DNA of 64,000 bases, taken from contig CM053244.1 of NCBI GenBank assembly GCA_028583405.1, positions 1,488,001 through 1,552,000 of the forward strand, given 5' to 3'. The position numbers were made by a program, and so were the translations under genes. Of the stretch, positions 32,849 through 46,863 are shown piece by piece (position 1 is the first letter of the stretch; each line of letters begins with the position of its first letter). The notes beneath the pieces were generated by a model that worked only from the letters and a program-made list of their open reading frames with translations, was not told the DNA's origin and ran no database searches. Source of the stretch: Pogonophryne albipinna. Taxonomy: Eukaryota > Chordata > Actinopteri > Perciformes > Artedidraconidae.

Positions 32849-34180
32849 ACCAGCTTCACCAGCAACGCCATGCTGGTATACCAGCTTCACCAGCAACGCC
32901 ATGCTGGTATACCAGCTTCACCAGCAACACCATGCTGGTATACCAGCTTCACCAGCAACACCATGCTGGTATACCAGCTTCACCAGCAACACCATGCTGC
33001 AGCTTCACCAGCAACACCATGCTGGTATACCAGCTTCACCAGCAACACCATGCTGGTATACCAGCTTCACCAGCAACGCCATGCTGGTATACCAGCTTCA
33101 CCAGCAACGCCATGCTGGTATACCAGCTTCACCAGCAACGCCATGCTGGTATAATCCAGCTTCACCAGCAACACCATGGCTGGTATACCAGCTTCACCAG
33201 CAACACCATGCTGGTATACCAGCTTCACCAGCAACACCATGCTGGTATACCAGCTTCACCCAGCAACACCATGCTGCAGCTTCACCAGCAACACCATGCT
33301 GGTATACCAGCATGCTGCAGCTTCACCAGCAACACCATGCTGGTATACCAGCATGCTGCAGCTTCACCAGCAACACCATGCTGGTATACCAGCATGCTGC
33401 AGCTTCACCAGCAACACCATGCTGGTATACCAGCTTCACCAGCAACACCATGCTGGTATACCAGCTTCACCAGCAACACCATGCTGGTATACCAGCTTCA
33501 CCAGCAACACCATGCTGCAGCTTCACCAGCAACACCATGCTGGTATACCAGCTTCACCAGCAACACCATGCTAGTATACCAGCTTCACCAGCAACACCAT
33601 GCTGGTATACCAACTTCACCAGCAACGCCATGCTGGTATACCAACTTCACCAGCAACACCATGCTGCAGCTTCACCAGCAACACCATGCTGGTATACCAG
33701 CTTCACCAGCAACGCCATGCTGGTATACCAGCTTCACCAGCAACGCCATGCTGGTATACCAACTTCACCAGCAACACCATGCTGGTATACCAGCTTCACC
33801 AGCAATACCATGCTGCAGCTTCACCAACAACACCATGCTGGTATACCAGCTTCACCAGCAACGCCATGCTGGTATACCAGCTTCACCAGCAACGCCATGC
33901 TGGTATACCAACTTCACCAGCAACACCATGCTGGTATACCAGCTTCACCAGCAACACCATGCTGCAGCTTCACCAACAACACCATGCTGGTATACCAGCT
34001 TCACCAGCAATACCATGCTGCAGCTTCACCAGCAACACCATGCTGGTATACCAGCTTCACCAGCAACACCATGCTGGTATACCAGCTTCACCAGCAACAC
34101 CATGCTGGTATACCAGCTTCACCAGCAACGCCATGCTGGTATACCAGCTTCACCAGCAACACCATGCTGGTCTACCAGCC
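32849..34180. repeat. 31-bp minisatellite, about 43 units, open in all three plus frames
   Basis: Unit CCAGCTTCACCAGCAACACC plus ATGCTGGTATA. Variants: CAACGCC for CAACACC, and a 25-bp form lacking GTATAC (giving GCTGCAGC). Each junction forms the palindrome GCTGGTATACCAGC. The circular unit contains no stop on the plus strand and 31 is not a multiple of 3, so all three frames stay open for 400-490 codons. These long frames are an arithmetic artefact, not genes. The array is adjacent to the N-terminal end of the CACTA-like gene. Diverged units (AGACCAGCAT) continue to about 34265. Confidence 0.93.
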
Positions 34181-34309
34181 TTTTGCGCCGGTAGACCAGC
34201 ATAACAACCAGCTTCACCAGCATAGACCAGCATGAAACAGCATAAAAAAGCAAAGACCAGCATGAAATCCATGCTGATTATTTCGCAGATAAACCTAGTA
34301 ACCCCACCC

Positions 34310-34400
34310 CCTTTAAAAAAACGGCTCTTTTGAACGGCTCTTTGAAAGGAACGGAGCCACAAGATGCGGCTCCCTTCAAAGAGCCATAATTCCCATCACT
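34310..34400 (-). mobile_element. hAT-like terminus
   Basis: On the minus strand it starts TAGTGATGGGAATTATGGCT, with repeated GGCTCTTT/AAAGAGCC words. This GGCTCTTT-rich start is common for teleost hAT ends. The rest of the element is not recognisable to the left, where the minisatellite lies. Confidence 0.5.
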
Positions 34401-37400
34401 ACGAGAGACTTGTAATGGCAGCAGAAGTGAAACTTAAGGAACATGAGTGGGCGTGGTCATGGTTTAACTCCAATATAATTGTCCAGAATTGTCTCTGCAT
34501 TTTTGATCGCACTCTAGAAGCTATGAGTAATAAATACACTCCAAAATGATTAAATATCACTATTTCAGAGCAAAATAGTAATTACTCTGGAAAAAATACT
34601 CACCAATATTTCCTGTGGAACATGCCTGCTCATGGGTTCAGATTAATGTGAACAGGTGTCTCTCTCAGTCATGGGGATTTCATTAAGTCTGATAGATATT
34701 CAAACATTTAACCATCCACCTCACTCTTTGGAAATATTCAGAGGAAACATACCTTTAATCTTTGAAATAACAGAAAAGTCAAAAGTTCAGAGAAGTTACT
34801 TAACAGCAGAACAAATTAACTTAGGTAAATGAAGCATCTTCAGGTGGAGATAACACATGTCATGATATCAGAAGTGAACAGTATTCAGAAGCTCAGCCAC
34901 AGTGCTCCATCAACACGCTACTCTGAAACCAACAGCAGCATTCTCCGCACTTCATTATTTTCACGTCAGGAAACAGGGTTCCTCCTGAAATGTCATTAAA
35001 GCGTCGCAGCTCCAGGACTGCTTCATTTCCTCATCAAAGCAGGAGCCGCTGGAACTGGATCAGTGCCAGTCAGGATCTGTAGATACAAAAGTTGTGTCTC
35101 CAAGGACTTGTCTAACTTTGGGAATTAGTACCCCAAATCAGTTATACGACAGAGCAGTTGTGATTAAAATATGTATGTCATCGTTTGTCATTGTCTTTTA
35201 AATTTAGTAGCTGGACTGGAAGCTTCACAAAAAAAAAGTCTTACTGATCCCCAAGATACATCAAGCAAGGAAACAGATGCATGCAAATATATTATATATT
35301 ATCATACTTATCAATATATTTTTTTTTAAATGTTTTGGATACGAAATGAAACCAAACGGGTCAGAAAGCCATTCTGCTGCTGATGAATAAGAAGCCGACA
35401 TGAGAGAAAACAACTATTTTGTGCACATATATTAAAGTGGAGTAATGGCGTTCTGAGCAGAGACCCAAGTCACTTTCACTCTCTTACAGAATTTGCAATT
35501 GAACAATTATCTTAAACCCAGGAACATTATGTACATGTAACATGAACAAGCAGAAATACACCAACCACTGCCTCTGCAGTACCACCATTCAAAAGCTTTC
35601 TGATGCGGGTCTTGAAAGCAGAGAAATTATGACCTTTAGTGGCCACATGTGCGAAAGAGCTACTGGAAGCTGAATCTCGGGGACCGGAGAAAGTGGAGCA
35701 ATATTCTCGCCAAGCCAAGCAACAGCCTAGAACAACCTCAGCCTAGTACAAGTAACCTCGTAAGCCACTCTACTGATGCTGGACAGTTTTTCAGTAGCTG
35801 CACAATAAACAGCAACATACAAATTAATGTAAATAAATAGTCAAATAATCGATCAATGCTGTCTGTCTAATATGTTCGTTAGCTGTTAGTGTTGTTGCAT
35901 AGCAACCACCTCACACTATGTTTTGTGCAGAAGGCAACGGAGGACTATTTTATTTTGAACATTATTATTTACTATTAAAAACTATTTAAATCGGAGTGTG
36001 TATTGCTGTGATATAATGACCATATACCACGGCCTGTCGTGAGCTATTGCTTAAATATACACTGTCCTGAAAATAAGTACATTTAGCTAAAATCATTTCA
36101 AAAAAGTGTAATAACATAAATAACCTGAAAACCCCTACGAGTTTATTGTGAGTTTAAGTGCACTGCAGACTAGTGCACTGAGTGACAACCAAAGTACAGT
36201 ATGCAAAACACACTGAGCGGAGCAACACGTGGCACAGCTCTCTGCAGCTGAAGCAGGTCGCAGTGATAGTGTGGCAGGTCATAGGTTTGAAGCTTTCTGC
36301 ATAAAATCTGAATTACATGCCAGGAAAAGTGGCTGCTGTGATCTGGCATCTCAGCTGGTTTGCTTCTTCCATTACTTCCTACAAAACAGTGGTGAAGAGC
36401 ACCAGGAGCAAATGCCACGAGTTGAGTCTTCACTGAAATAGCAATATGATGGGTATTGGTTTAACCAAATTACCTCCCAACAATCTTGCATTTAAAAAGA
36501 TATTTCTTCCACAGTGCGGTGCAGTGTTCATTCTGCATAACACACACCAGCGCTAAATAACATCCAAACAGAAAACAATGAGGGCAAAACCTAATTGTTC
36601 ATGTAGAATAAATGGGAAACACTGGAATGGATATTTGGCATTATTGTTTCCTGCCTGGCAGGGGTTCCTGTTGGCCTGGCCGATTGCCTGCTTGTAAAAT
36701 TAAAGGAAAATACTGTACCCCTCCCATCTCTGGTTTATATAGTGACAATTGCTCTATGGGAAGTGGTGGTTCGTGGCTCTCAGAAGCTTCACTTGATCCT
36801 AATCCCTTAAGGTGTATTTTTCTGCAATCAGATAAACACCATCTTTTATGTTTTCTTGAGACTCTAAATATACAGTTTACTCTTTTTCCAAAAAGCCAAC
36901 TGAAGAAAAATAAACACCTCTCCTCTCGAAGTGCCTTAAAACTCTTTTGAAAGACTTTTGACTCTGAAGCACCAAAGCGTTGATGACAAGCTTGTTCCAC
37001 GTAAGACATTCTGAAGAAAGGCAACATGAATATTTTGCAAGGTGAACAATGTTTTATCATCTCTTCTGGAGTCTGCTCAAGGTTTTGTCGCTTGCAGCCA
37101 ACGTCTCTTCAGATGTTCTCATCAGTGGCGCACCAAAGGCTGTGGGATGACAGAGGCAGCATTAAAGCAGATATTTGGGGATGAGTGGGACTCTGAGATT
37201 GAAAGTTGCCGTGTGTCTGCTCGTCCTCCACGCCCTCAGTGAAGCAGATAATCAGCTGTAGGGATGTGAAGGCGACCGACAGCAACGTGTGAGTTACTGT
37301 TGCGTAAATATTCAGAATTTAGTATGAAAAAGGCATTACTGAACAGGAACAGATTACACCAACTTAAAGTCAATTAGAAGAAGGAAATGGGGGGGCTTTA

Positions 37401-37753
37401 AATGGTATGTGTTGCTACTTGTTTAAAATATTAAGTGCTTTAATCATGCTTGTAGTAGGTAGTAATTATTGTTGTTATGTTGTCTTTATTTCTTTTCATT
37501 ATGTTCGTTATCCAATTGGTGCCATAATTAGGACGGTTTATTGTCTCATCACATGTTGTTGACCAATGTTGTTTACCATGTTTAAATGTTGTCCTTCTTC
37601 TTTGGTTTCCATTCATTTTGTAATCCATCACAGAGAGCATGTAGTCTGCTTAAAGAGTGTGTTTTATAAGATTTTGGACCAATGGACCTGGGTCTTCAGC
37701 TGGAGGATGCTGCTGCTCCATCTGGAGGCCAAATGTGCCCGAGGTGACCTGAT
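34401..37753. other. 3.3-kb unassigned stretch
   Basis: No frame over 140 codons and none with a family motif, no paired ends, no arrays. It may include unique host intergenic DNA. A 139-codon frame at 36641-37060 (minus) and a 112-codon frame opposite it have no recognisable motif. Confidence 0.4.
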
Positions 37754-39885
<2,132 letters not shown>

Positions 39886-40911
39886 AAATCCCCCACCGCT
39901 CCCCTCCCTCAAGGTGTCCCCCAAGGTTCAGTTATCGGCCCCCTCCTCTTCATTCTCTTCCTGCTTCCCCTTGGTCACTTAATCCGCTGTCATGGACTTC
40001 AATTCCACTGCTTTGCCGACGACATCCAGCTCTTCCATCTACACCAAGTCCATCTCCAAATCCTGGCTTGAACTCAACTTCCTCAAACTCAACTGCGATA
40101 AATCTGAAATAATCATCGGACCAAAAAAGCTCACCACATCCATCCAAAAATTCACCCTTAACATCCACGGTTTCCCAGTTCCAACTTCCCCTCACATCCG
40201 GAACCTATAGGCATCATATTCGACCAAACCCTCTCCTTCAACCAATACATCAAACAGATGACCAAGACAGACTTCTTCCACCTCAAAAACATCGCCCGTC
40301 TACGTCCATCCCTCTCCCCCACTGCTGCAGAAACCCCACTCCATGCCTTCATCACCTCCCGTCTGGACTATTGCAACAGCCTCCTCTATGGTTCACCTTC
40401 AAAAATCATCAATAAACTCCAATACATCCAGAACTCTGCCGCCCGTCTACTCAGCCACACCCAAATCCCGTGACCACATCACCCCCGTCCTCATCAAGCT
40501 CCACTGGCTCCCCCAGAGAATTCAGTACAAGATCCTCCTCCTGACATACAAAGCCCTCCATAACCTGGCCCCATCCTACCTGACCGACCTGCTCTACAGA
40601 CACACTCCCACCCGCTCCCTCCGCTCTGGTGCTGCCAACCTCCTGTCCCCCCCGCCCCCCCATCCGGACCAACCTCCTGTCCCCCCCCATCCGGACCAAC
40701 ATCAGGTCTTAGGGCGACAGAGCCTTCTCCGTTGCTGCTCCCACCCTATGGAACTCACTACCCCAACCCATCAGAGACTCTTCCTCCCTCACCGCATTCA
40801 AAACCTCACTCAAAACCCACCTGTTCAACACTGCATTCAACCACTGACTTTTGTGTTATTCTCTGTCAAAGCGTCTTTGAGTTTTTAGAAAAGCGCTATA
40901 TAAATGTCATG

Positions 40912-40940
<29 letters not shown>
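39886..40940 (+). pseudogene. L2 LINE, reverse transcriptase C-terminal half
   Basis: Starts inside the RT with '[18 protein letters not shown]', '[18 protein letters not shown]' and the catalytic FADD, then, after a deletion, '[17 protein letters not shown]', 'FHLKNIARLRPSLSPT', 'FITSRLDYCNSLLYG', 'LQYIQNSAARLL', 'LHWLPQRIQYKILLL' and 'YKALHNLAPSYLTDL'. These are diagnostic of L2-clade elements. Frame shifts occur near 40210 and 40465, and an expanded CCCCC-CATCCGGACCAAC duplication lies at 40650-40700. The 3' tail AAGCGCTATATAAATGTCAT ends in a TTA microsatellite (40911-40938). Confidence 0.85.
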
Positions 40941-40942
<2 letters not shown>

Positions 40943-41412
40943 ATGACCGGAGACATTTGAATTGGCCGGACTCATTCAGATGTTTCAGTCAAAGTCCTGT
41001 TACTACTCACCAAGTGGCTGCTGCGTCTTGTGCCCCTCTCTATCTTACAGTCTGTTCATGTGAGGCCTGGAATATTGTTACTACAATTAGACAGCCAGAA
41101 AACATGCCTTCCAAAGTTGTATGAGTCAACAAATAACCTTCAAACTTTTGATGTGAAAAGGCAGAACACCTTCCATTAATGTTAAACAGTTATGTCCTAG
41201 ATCTTGAATAACCCATTACATAACCAATTCAACAAATATGTCCAAGGTTATTTCCTATGGTGTTTGATGAAGTTTAGATATTGTTAAAGTCCAGTTCAGT
41301 GTGTTCCATTCATTGCTGACTACCTTTACAGCCATTTACTTACCATATTTTTTCATCCAACATAATGAAAGAGCTTAGTCGACCGTCAAAGGACATGTCC
41401 GTAGACTGAGAG
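40941..41412. other. Unassigned stretch
   Basis: No supported features between the L2 tail and the LTR. Confidence 0.4.
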
Positions 41413-41791
41413 TGTCAGGATTCTCATGTTATGTCACGGTTGTAGTTTTGTATGTCTGGTTATGGGTGTTTTCCTCTTGGTATATTGTCTGGTCCTTTTC
41501 CTTGTGTTTTTCCTCCTGTCGTTAGTTTCCCTGGTGTGTCTAGTTGTCTGATTGTGTTCACCTGTGGCCCTTGTGTTTCTCCTCCCCTGCCCGGCTGTTT
41601 CTCGTCTTGTGATTACCCCTCCCTGTATTTAGTCTTGTCTCTTCCTGTGTTCAGTGTTGGTTCGTCTTTTGTTTGTGACTGAGTTCACCGGTGAGTGTTC
41701 TGTTTTGTCCAAGTTATTATTTTATCCTTGAAATAAAGGCAATATCAGTGTAATCTGCATTTGGGTCCTGCTTGCTTCACTCACCGTAACA
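41413..41791 (+). mobile_element. 5' LTR of a Ty3/gypsy-like retrotransposon
   Basis: 379 bp starting TGTCAGGATTCTC and ending CTCACCGTAACA (TG...CA termini), with a polyadenylation signal GAAATAAAGG near 41730 and the GCATTTGGGTCCTGC motif just before the end that is familiar from teleost gypsy LTRs. It is followed by GTACGAACC and an ATG at 41809. I could not identify the primer-binding tRNA, and no 3' LTR was found. Confidence 0.6.
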
Positions 41792-41983
41792 GTACGAACC
41801 AACCAAGGATGGGTCCAGCAGATCCTTTTGAGCTGGAATTACTCAGTTTTTCCTTTTCTTTGGCTGGCTGCTCTGATAAGTGGAGGGGAGCGTCCGGAGT
41901 TCAGCAGCGAGAGGCTGCTCTGGCCGAGGCGCTGTCCCGTTGGGGGTCCCGCCGACTACTCTACTGCCGGGGGTCCTGCCAAC

Positions 41984-42670
41984 TAGTGATGGCGAGATGA
42001 AGCCTTATGAAGCTTTGAGCTGTGTTAAGAATGAGTATCTTGAAGTTAACCTGGTTAAAATTATAAAATATATTATTCCAAAATATTAAATGACAAACCT
42101 TTAGCAGGTCCACCTCCATGTCCCTTCTTGTTCTCCTGTATGGCACGATAATGCCTTAGCATGGATGAAGTATTATTATTGTATCCCAGTTCCCTGGAGC
42201 ACAATAAACACTTCACCTTTGAATTAAATAGAAAAAGTAAAAAAATGAACCATACAAAATCTAGCATAATACATCTGTTGTAATATACTATGTATGCAAC
42301 GTACCTTATTGGGTGAAATCAGATCAAAGTGTTCCCACACAGGGGAAGTCCTTCTCTTCTTTGCTGGCTCCATTCTAACGAGTTGCAAAAATATCGTACA
42401 ACCAAAACTGGCAAACGACAGTGTTCTCCTCTCACAAGGTTCACACATCTTGATTCGAATCCCATGGGTTTTTATCTGTCAGAAGCACGCGCCAAGATCT
42501 GAAGCGCTTCCTGAAGCAGTCACGTGGTATCGACAGGCAGCGAGGCTTCGTTTGTCATCGATGACGTCACTGGCCCAAAACGATACAAGCCTCGATACAG
42601 GCTTCACAAAAAGCTTCGGGGATTACTCGACACACGCTCCGAAGCCTCGGCGCAATACGTAACATCACTA
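41984..42670 (-). mobile_element. Non-autonomous hAT element with exact 8-bp duplication
   Basis: Flanked by CTGCCAAC at 41976-41983 and 42671-42678. Ends TAGTGATGGCG and ...AACATCACTA are inverted. It retains the first two coding exons of the transposase on the minus strand, after which the element is deleted to the other end. It sits inside the 60-bp repeat of the LTR remnant, so it is younger. Confidence 0.88.
42099..42373 (-). pseudogene. BED-type zinc-finger exons of the hAT transposase
   Basis: Exon 1 (42373-42305) encodes MEPAKKRRTSPVWEHFDL, then ISPNK, and ends at a GTACGT donor. Exon 2 (42216-42099) follows a TTCAAAG acceptor and encodes VKCLLCSRELGYNNN and TSSMLRHYRAIQENKK, ending at a GTTTGT donor. 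The phase is 0 across the intron and the frame stays open. This is the BED finger (W.HF, C-x2-C, H...H) that binds the transposon ends. The second zinc-binding His is replaced by Gln (HYRAIQE where relatives have HYRALHE), so the finger is probably defective. No catalytic domain remains. Confidence 0.75.
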
Positions 42671-43689
42671 CTGCCAACCCTATGTCCTGTGCCGTTGGAG
42701 GTCCCGCCGACTACTCTCCTGCCGGGGGTCCTGCCAACCCTGTGTCCTGCCAACCCTGTGTCCTGTCCCGTTGGGGGTCCCGCCGACGACTCTTCTGCCG
42801 GGGGTCCTGCCAACCCTGTGTCCTGCCAACCCTGTGTCCTGTCCCGTTGGGGGTCCCGCCGACGACTCTTCTGCCGGGGGTCCTGCCAACCCTATGTCCT
42901 GTGCCGTTGGAGGTTCCACTGGGGTTCCTGCCAGCTCCATGTCCTGTCCCGTTGGGGGTCCCGCCGACTACTCTTCTGCCGGGGGTCCTGCCAACCCTAT
43001 GTCCTGTTCCGTTGGAGGACCCGCTGAGAGTCCTGCCAATCCCATGTCTTGTTCCGTTGGAGGTCCCGCCGTCACCTGTCTCGCCGGAGGTCCTGCCAAC
43101 TCCTGGTCCTCTTCCGTGGGGGATCCTGCCGAAGCGTGTCCCACCGGCTCCGGTTCCTGCCCGGCCTCCGGAGTTGTCCCGTCAGCGCCTTCCTGCCCGG
43201 CCTCCGGAGCTGTCTGGTCTTCTTCCTCGAGCCTGGCCCCCTGAGAGCCGCGGTCTTCGCCCTCGAGCGCGGCCCCCTGACTTTCCCGGCCCCGGTCCTC
43301 ACCCTCGGGCCCGGCCCCCTGACTCTTCCTGCCGCTGCCTTCGCCCTCATGCTCGGCCCCCAGAGTTCGCCCGCTGTGGCCTTCGCCCCTCCATGGTCTC
43401 TGCCTTGCCCCCGGGCCGTCCGCCCGAGACCCCCAACATGGACTCTGCCTTGCCCCCGGGCCGTCCGCCCGATTCCCCCTTCTCGGCTTCTGCCTTGCCC
43501 CCGGGCCGTCCACCCGAGATCCCTTCCGGGTCCTCCGCTGTGCTCCTGGGCTGTCGGCCCAAAACCCGTCCTCCAGACGCCCTCTACCCACCCTGGTGGC
43601 CCTTGTTTTCCTAATTTTCTTCATGTGTGAATAAAATGTTTTGCTTGGTTCTGTTGCATCTTACTTTCATGTGAAAAATGTGTTTTTAG

Positions 43690-43880
43690 GTCAGCGTGAA
43701 TGTTATAACTCATTCATAAATGAACATGTATTAAACTTAAAAACAACGCACCCTTTCAGTAGTTATAAATGTTAGTAACTCATTAATAAATGGGAATGTG
43801 TTTTACACTTTACAACAAGGCTCCCCTTTGGCAGTTATAAATGTTAGTAACTCATTCATAAATGGTCATAAGAGATGCCA
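43690..43880. repeat. Two-copy repeat of about 100 bp
   Basis: The words AGTTATAAATGTTAGTAACT and CATTAATAAATG recur at about 43760 and 43845, with AACTCATTCATAAATG at 43708 and 43853. This is a common teleost dispersed sequence, probably a DNA-transposon remnant. Confidence 0.55.
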
Positions 43881-45533
43881 AGAAACTGGCTGATGAAGAA
43901 GACAAAGTAAGCTAAGTAGCCAGATAAATGTGGGCTCACTATTTGGCAAGCAACCGGTCACAGTTGCCCTGTTTATCTCATGATTTATAAAGTGTTCACA
44001 ACCTAATTAATAAATGAATTACAAACTATTCGTAAACCCTAGGGTAGTCTCATTGTAAAGTGGTACCGTATTTTGTTAAATGAATAGAAATGGTACATTT
44101 GAGTTAAAGTTATGTTGTTTTCTGTGTTAAGAAGTACTTTCAGATGATCGCCAATAGGTGTCAGTATTGCTACATGAACAGTGCATTTGCTATGAAAACG
44201 TGACATGAGCAAAAACACACGAGCCAATTTGCCGCTCGGCGAATGTGGAAGTCAATGTGACTTTCTGCCTTGTTCAGAAAACCTTTAAAATGAAATGTGT
44301 AGCACGGAGTCTGTTTATCATTCTGTGCACGCTCCACCATCACTGCCATTTAAAGGTGGGGTAGGTAATTCACTTCAGAATTTTTTTTTGTTATATTCCA
44401 TGGAATGCTCTTAACATCCCGATAGCAATGAATATATTAAATGCTTTGACAATAAATACATAAAAAAATGTCATCGGTGGAAGCCGTGGCGCTGTAAAAA
44501 GCTAGACCAATTATTTTAGCTGGGCGGCTTGATTGAAGAGGATGTGCCGAAATGAAAATATAACTATTCAACTATTTATATGTGTAATGAAACTTTTGGA
44601 GCTAGGACTTGGAACACAAAGAGAACACTGACAACCTCGAACTGATGTCAGACAGATCTCTCACCGAGTCCCATTTAGCTAGTTCTAAGAGAATAATCAA
44701 CATTCTGCATGACCAGACTTAACAAGCAAAGCACTATAATTGTGTCCTACTATAGACTATCAGATGTCCCTAGAGCCAGCTAAACATCCTGTATCAAGTT
44801 ATGCCAACAGGCAAGAATAAAGGGACAATAAAGAGTTAGAAGCACCCCGAGGTCGCATGCCTGAGCTCTGCAAGGACAGTGGAAAGCGATAAACTGGGTC
44901 AAAGGTCTGAGCCTAGCTAAATATTTCCTCAACAATATGAAGGCAAGTTTGGATGTCAGATATTCCGATGTCAGTATTTGCTTGGTGATTCTTCTACATC
45001 TCCACTGAGGCTTCGATGTGACCCGGTGCCATGGGTCACACCCTCCCCCCCTATAGTTGTACTGCTCCACTCCTCTGTGCTGCTCTGTTTCACATTAGCA
45101 TTGTCTCCTGGCTCTCGTCCTTCAGCTCTGTTGGCTCAGATGTGGGCACAGCGATGGCCTTGGTAATGAACCCTCCCTGGCTCCTAACCTCTCCCATATT
45201 AGCCGGGCAAACACAGGCAGTCTTTTGGCTGTCACCCTGCGTACTCTACTAACAAGCTGCAGAGATGCCCCCCCCCCGGCTGCCAGCCACAGATAACTGG
45301 ACCCACATGTCTACAGCGGACACTGCCATATGTTTATCCAATGTATGAGGACTGCATTTTCTGTTCTCTGCTAGCGGCCACAAATGTTTATGCATTGGCT
45401 CTTCCTCCATGCTTGTGTGCAACAGAAAGCTTGACATGCCACACCCCACCTCTCGTTGCCCCCATCATGCTGTCTTTAACCCCGCTCGGCTCTCTGTCCT
45501 CGTCTGTGTTTCCTGTCCTCCGGCCAGCACTGA
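43881..45533. other. Unassigned stretch
   Basis: Contains a single MITE-like start TTTAAAGGTGGGGTAGGTAA near 44349 without its inverse partner. No coding support. Confidence 0.4.
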
Positions 45534-45898
45534 GGCCCAATCCCAAACCACGCCCTACACCCTACCCCGACTGTTGCAAAAACTAAGAAGCTTATAAACA
45601 TCAGGTTTAAAACTAAAAGAGCTTTACAAAAAGGTAACAAATTAAAGATGTTTGGAGTTATTAATTTAATTTGTTGTCTAAGAGATGCTGATTTGAAACC
45701 CTTATTACATCCAGTTACGGCATTTCCTGTTTCTGCCGGAGAGAGGGGAGTTTGTCCCAAAGCTCGCCGCTGTATTTACTCCCTCCATCTGACAGGAGGG
45801 AGCCTCGCTGAGCTGCGAGTGTCGCTCCACGGAGTTCACTCCGTCACGGAGGGGTAGTGTGTAGGGGTAGGGTGTAGGGCGTGGTTTGGGATTAGGCC
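45534..45898. mobile_element. 365-bp MITE with TGA duplication
   Basis: Inverted ends GGCCCAATCCCAAACCACGC and GCGTGGTTTGGGATTAGGCC extend about 32 bp through CCTACACCCTACCCC. Flanked by TGA at 45531-45533 and 45899-45901. The 3-bp duplication and end structure suggest PIF/Harbinger, though TGA is not the preferred TWA. No coding capacity. Confidence 0.6.
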
Positions 45899-46480
45899 TG
45901 AGTGTAATTTTTCCGCTGTTACAAGCCCCTGTTGCCCCAGCCACCTAAAACCCTGTCCTCACTCTATCTCTTCATTGCACATCCTCGCCCCCAGATGCAT
46001 TCTGGTCATTTTCTGTGTGGTTTGTTTTGGCAGCAGCTCAGTGAGCCGTCACAGCCATTTAATGGCTGGGTGCTCGTTGTTGTTTTTTCTATTGCCTGAG
46101 TCATCCCAGACTCAGACTCCTGCTCCTGCTGAGGCTGTAGAAGGGATGCAGAGGGCTCTGATCATTCACATGCTGGAGTATACATATAAGAATACACTGG
46201 TGCCACTTAAAGTCAAAAGGAACTGAAAGGGTCAAACATTACATTGTGAATATTCAATGTCTATAGCGACTCAGACACATACTACTGTACACATGGAAGT
46301 ACACAGATATATGTGATTAATTGCACACATTGTTCAATAGTTTTTCCTAAAGTGAGCACCAAAGCACCAGTAAAGGTAAATGAAAGAAACAACAGTCACA
46401 TCAAGGCTTCCAACAGTGAAACATGACTAACGTCACTTATTAGAAATGGAAACACTGCAATCAGAGTTGATGGTAAATGC

Positions 46481-46660
46481 CAGTGTTGTAGTCAAGTCAC
46501 CAATTCACGAGTCCAAGTCACTCTCGAGTCACCACTCTTCGAGTCACCACTCTTCGAGTCCGAGTCCAAGTTCGAGTCACCTAGGGAGAGTCGTAGTCAA
46601 GTCCGAGTCCAAGTCTGAGTCACCCAAGAAGAGTCCAAGTCAAGTCTGAGTCACAAGTCT
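46481..46660. mobile_element. hAT-like terminus with GAGTC subterminal repeats
   Basis: Starts CAGTGTTGTAGTCAAGTCAC and continues as a dense array of GAGTCC/GAGTCAC words to about 46655. A second array in the same orientation lies at 52165-52425. No opposite end paired to this start was found. Confidence 0.5.
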
Positions 46661-46699
46661 TCATGTATTAATCTTCGTGGATATATGTGTTGAAATGTA

Positions 46700-46822
46700 G
46701 CTGCTCCTCTACATTGCTTTTATCCTGTCATGTTATACTAATCTGTCTATTGAACTGCTGTGAAGCCAGTTTGGCTACAATTCTTGTAATAGGTGCTATA
46801 CAAATATAAAGCTTATTACTAA

Positions 46823-46862
<40 letters not shown>

Positions 46863-46863
46863 G
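46700..46863 (+). mobile_element. LINE 3' tail (L2-like) with TTA microsatellite
   Basis: AGGTGCTATACAAATATAAA followed by a TTA repeat (46829-46862), the usual L2-type 3' end. 5'-truncated, no coding sequence. Confidence 0.6.

Larger units (their letters stand above)
41792..43620 (+). pseudogene. Internally deleted LTR-retrotransposon body: short gag start plus Pro-rich 3' tail
   Basis: The ATG at 41809 opens 'MGPADPFELELLSF', similar to gag starts of teleost gypsy elements, but gag ends within about 50 codons. 41930-43130 is a 60-bp tandem repeat encoding 'AVGGPADYSPAGGPANPV'-like 20-mers, in about ten units. 43180-43600 encodes 'ALPPGRPPE' and 'RPPEL' repeats ending 'LYPPWWPLFS'. Such proline-rich tails occur near the 3' end of teleost LTR elements. 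Protease, RT and integrase are absent, so most of the body is deleted. A hAT element is inserted at 41984-42670. Confidence 0.55.

Noticed and set aside
32775..34235. Long plus-strand frames of 486, 460 and 201 codons
   Set aside because: They are the three phases of a 31-bp minisatellite without stops. No independent coding evidence.
42680..43624. Minus-strand GPP/RPG-rich frames of 218, 86 and 92 codons
   Set aside because: Antisense of the proline-rich retroelement tail. GC-rich repeats are open in several frames.
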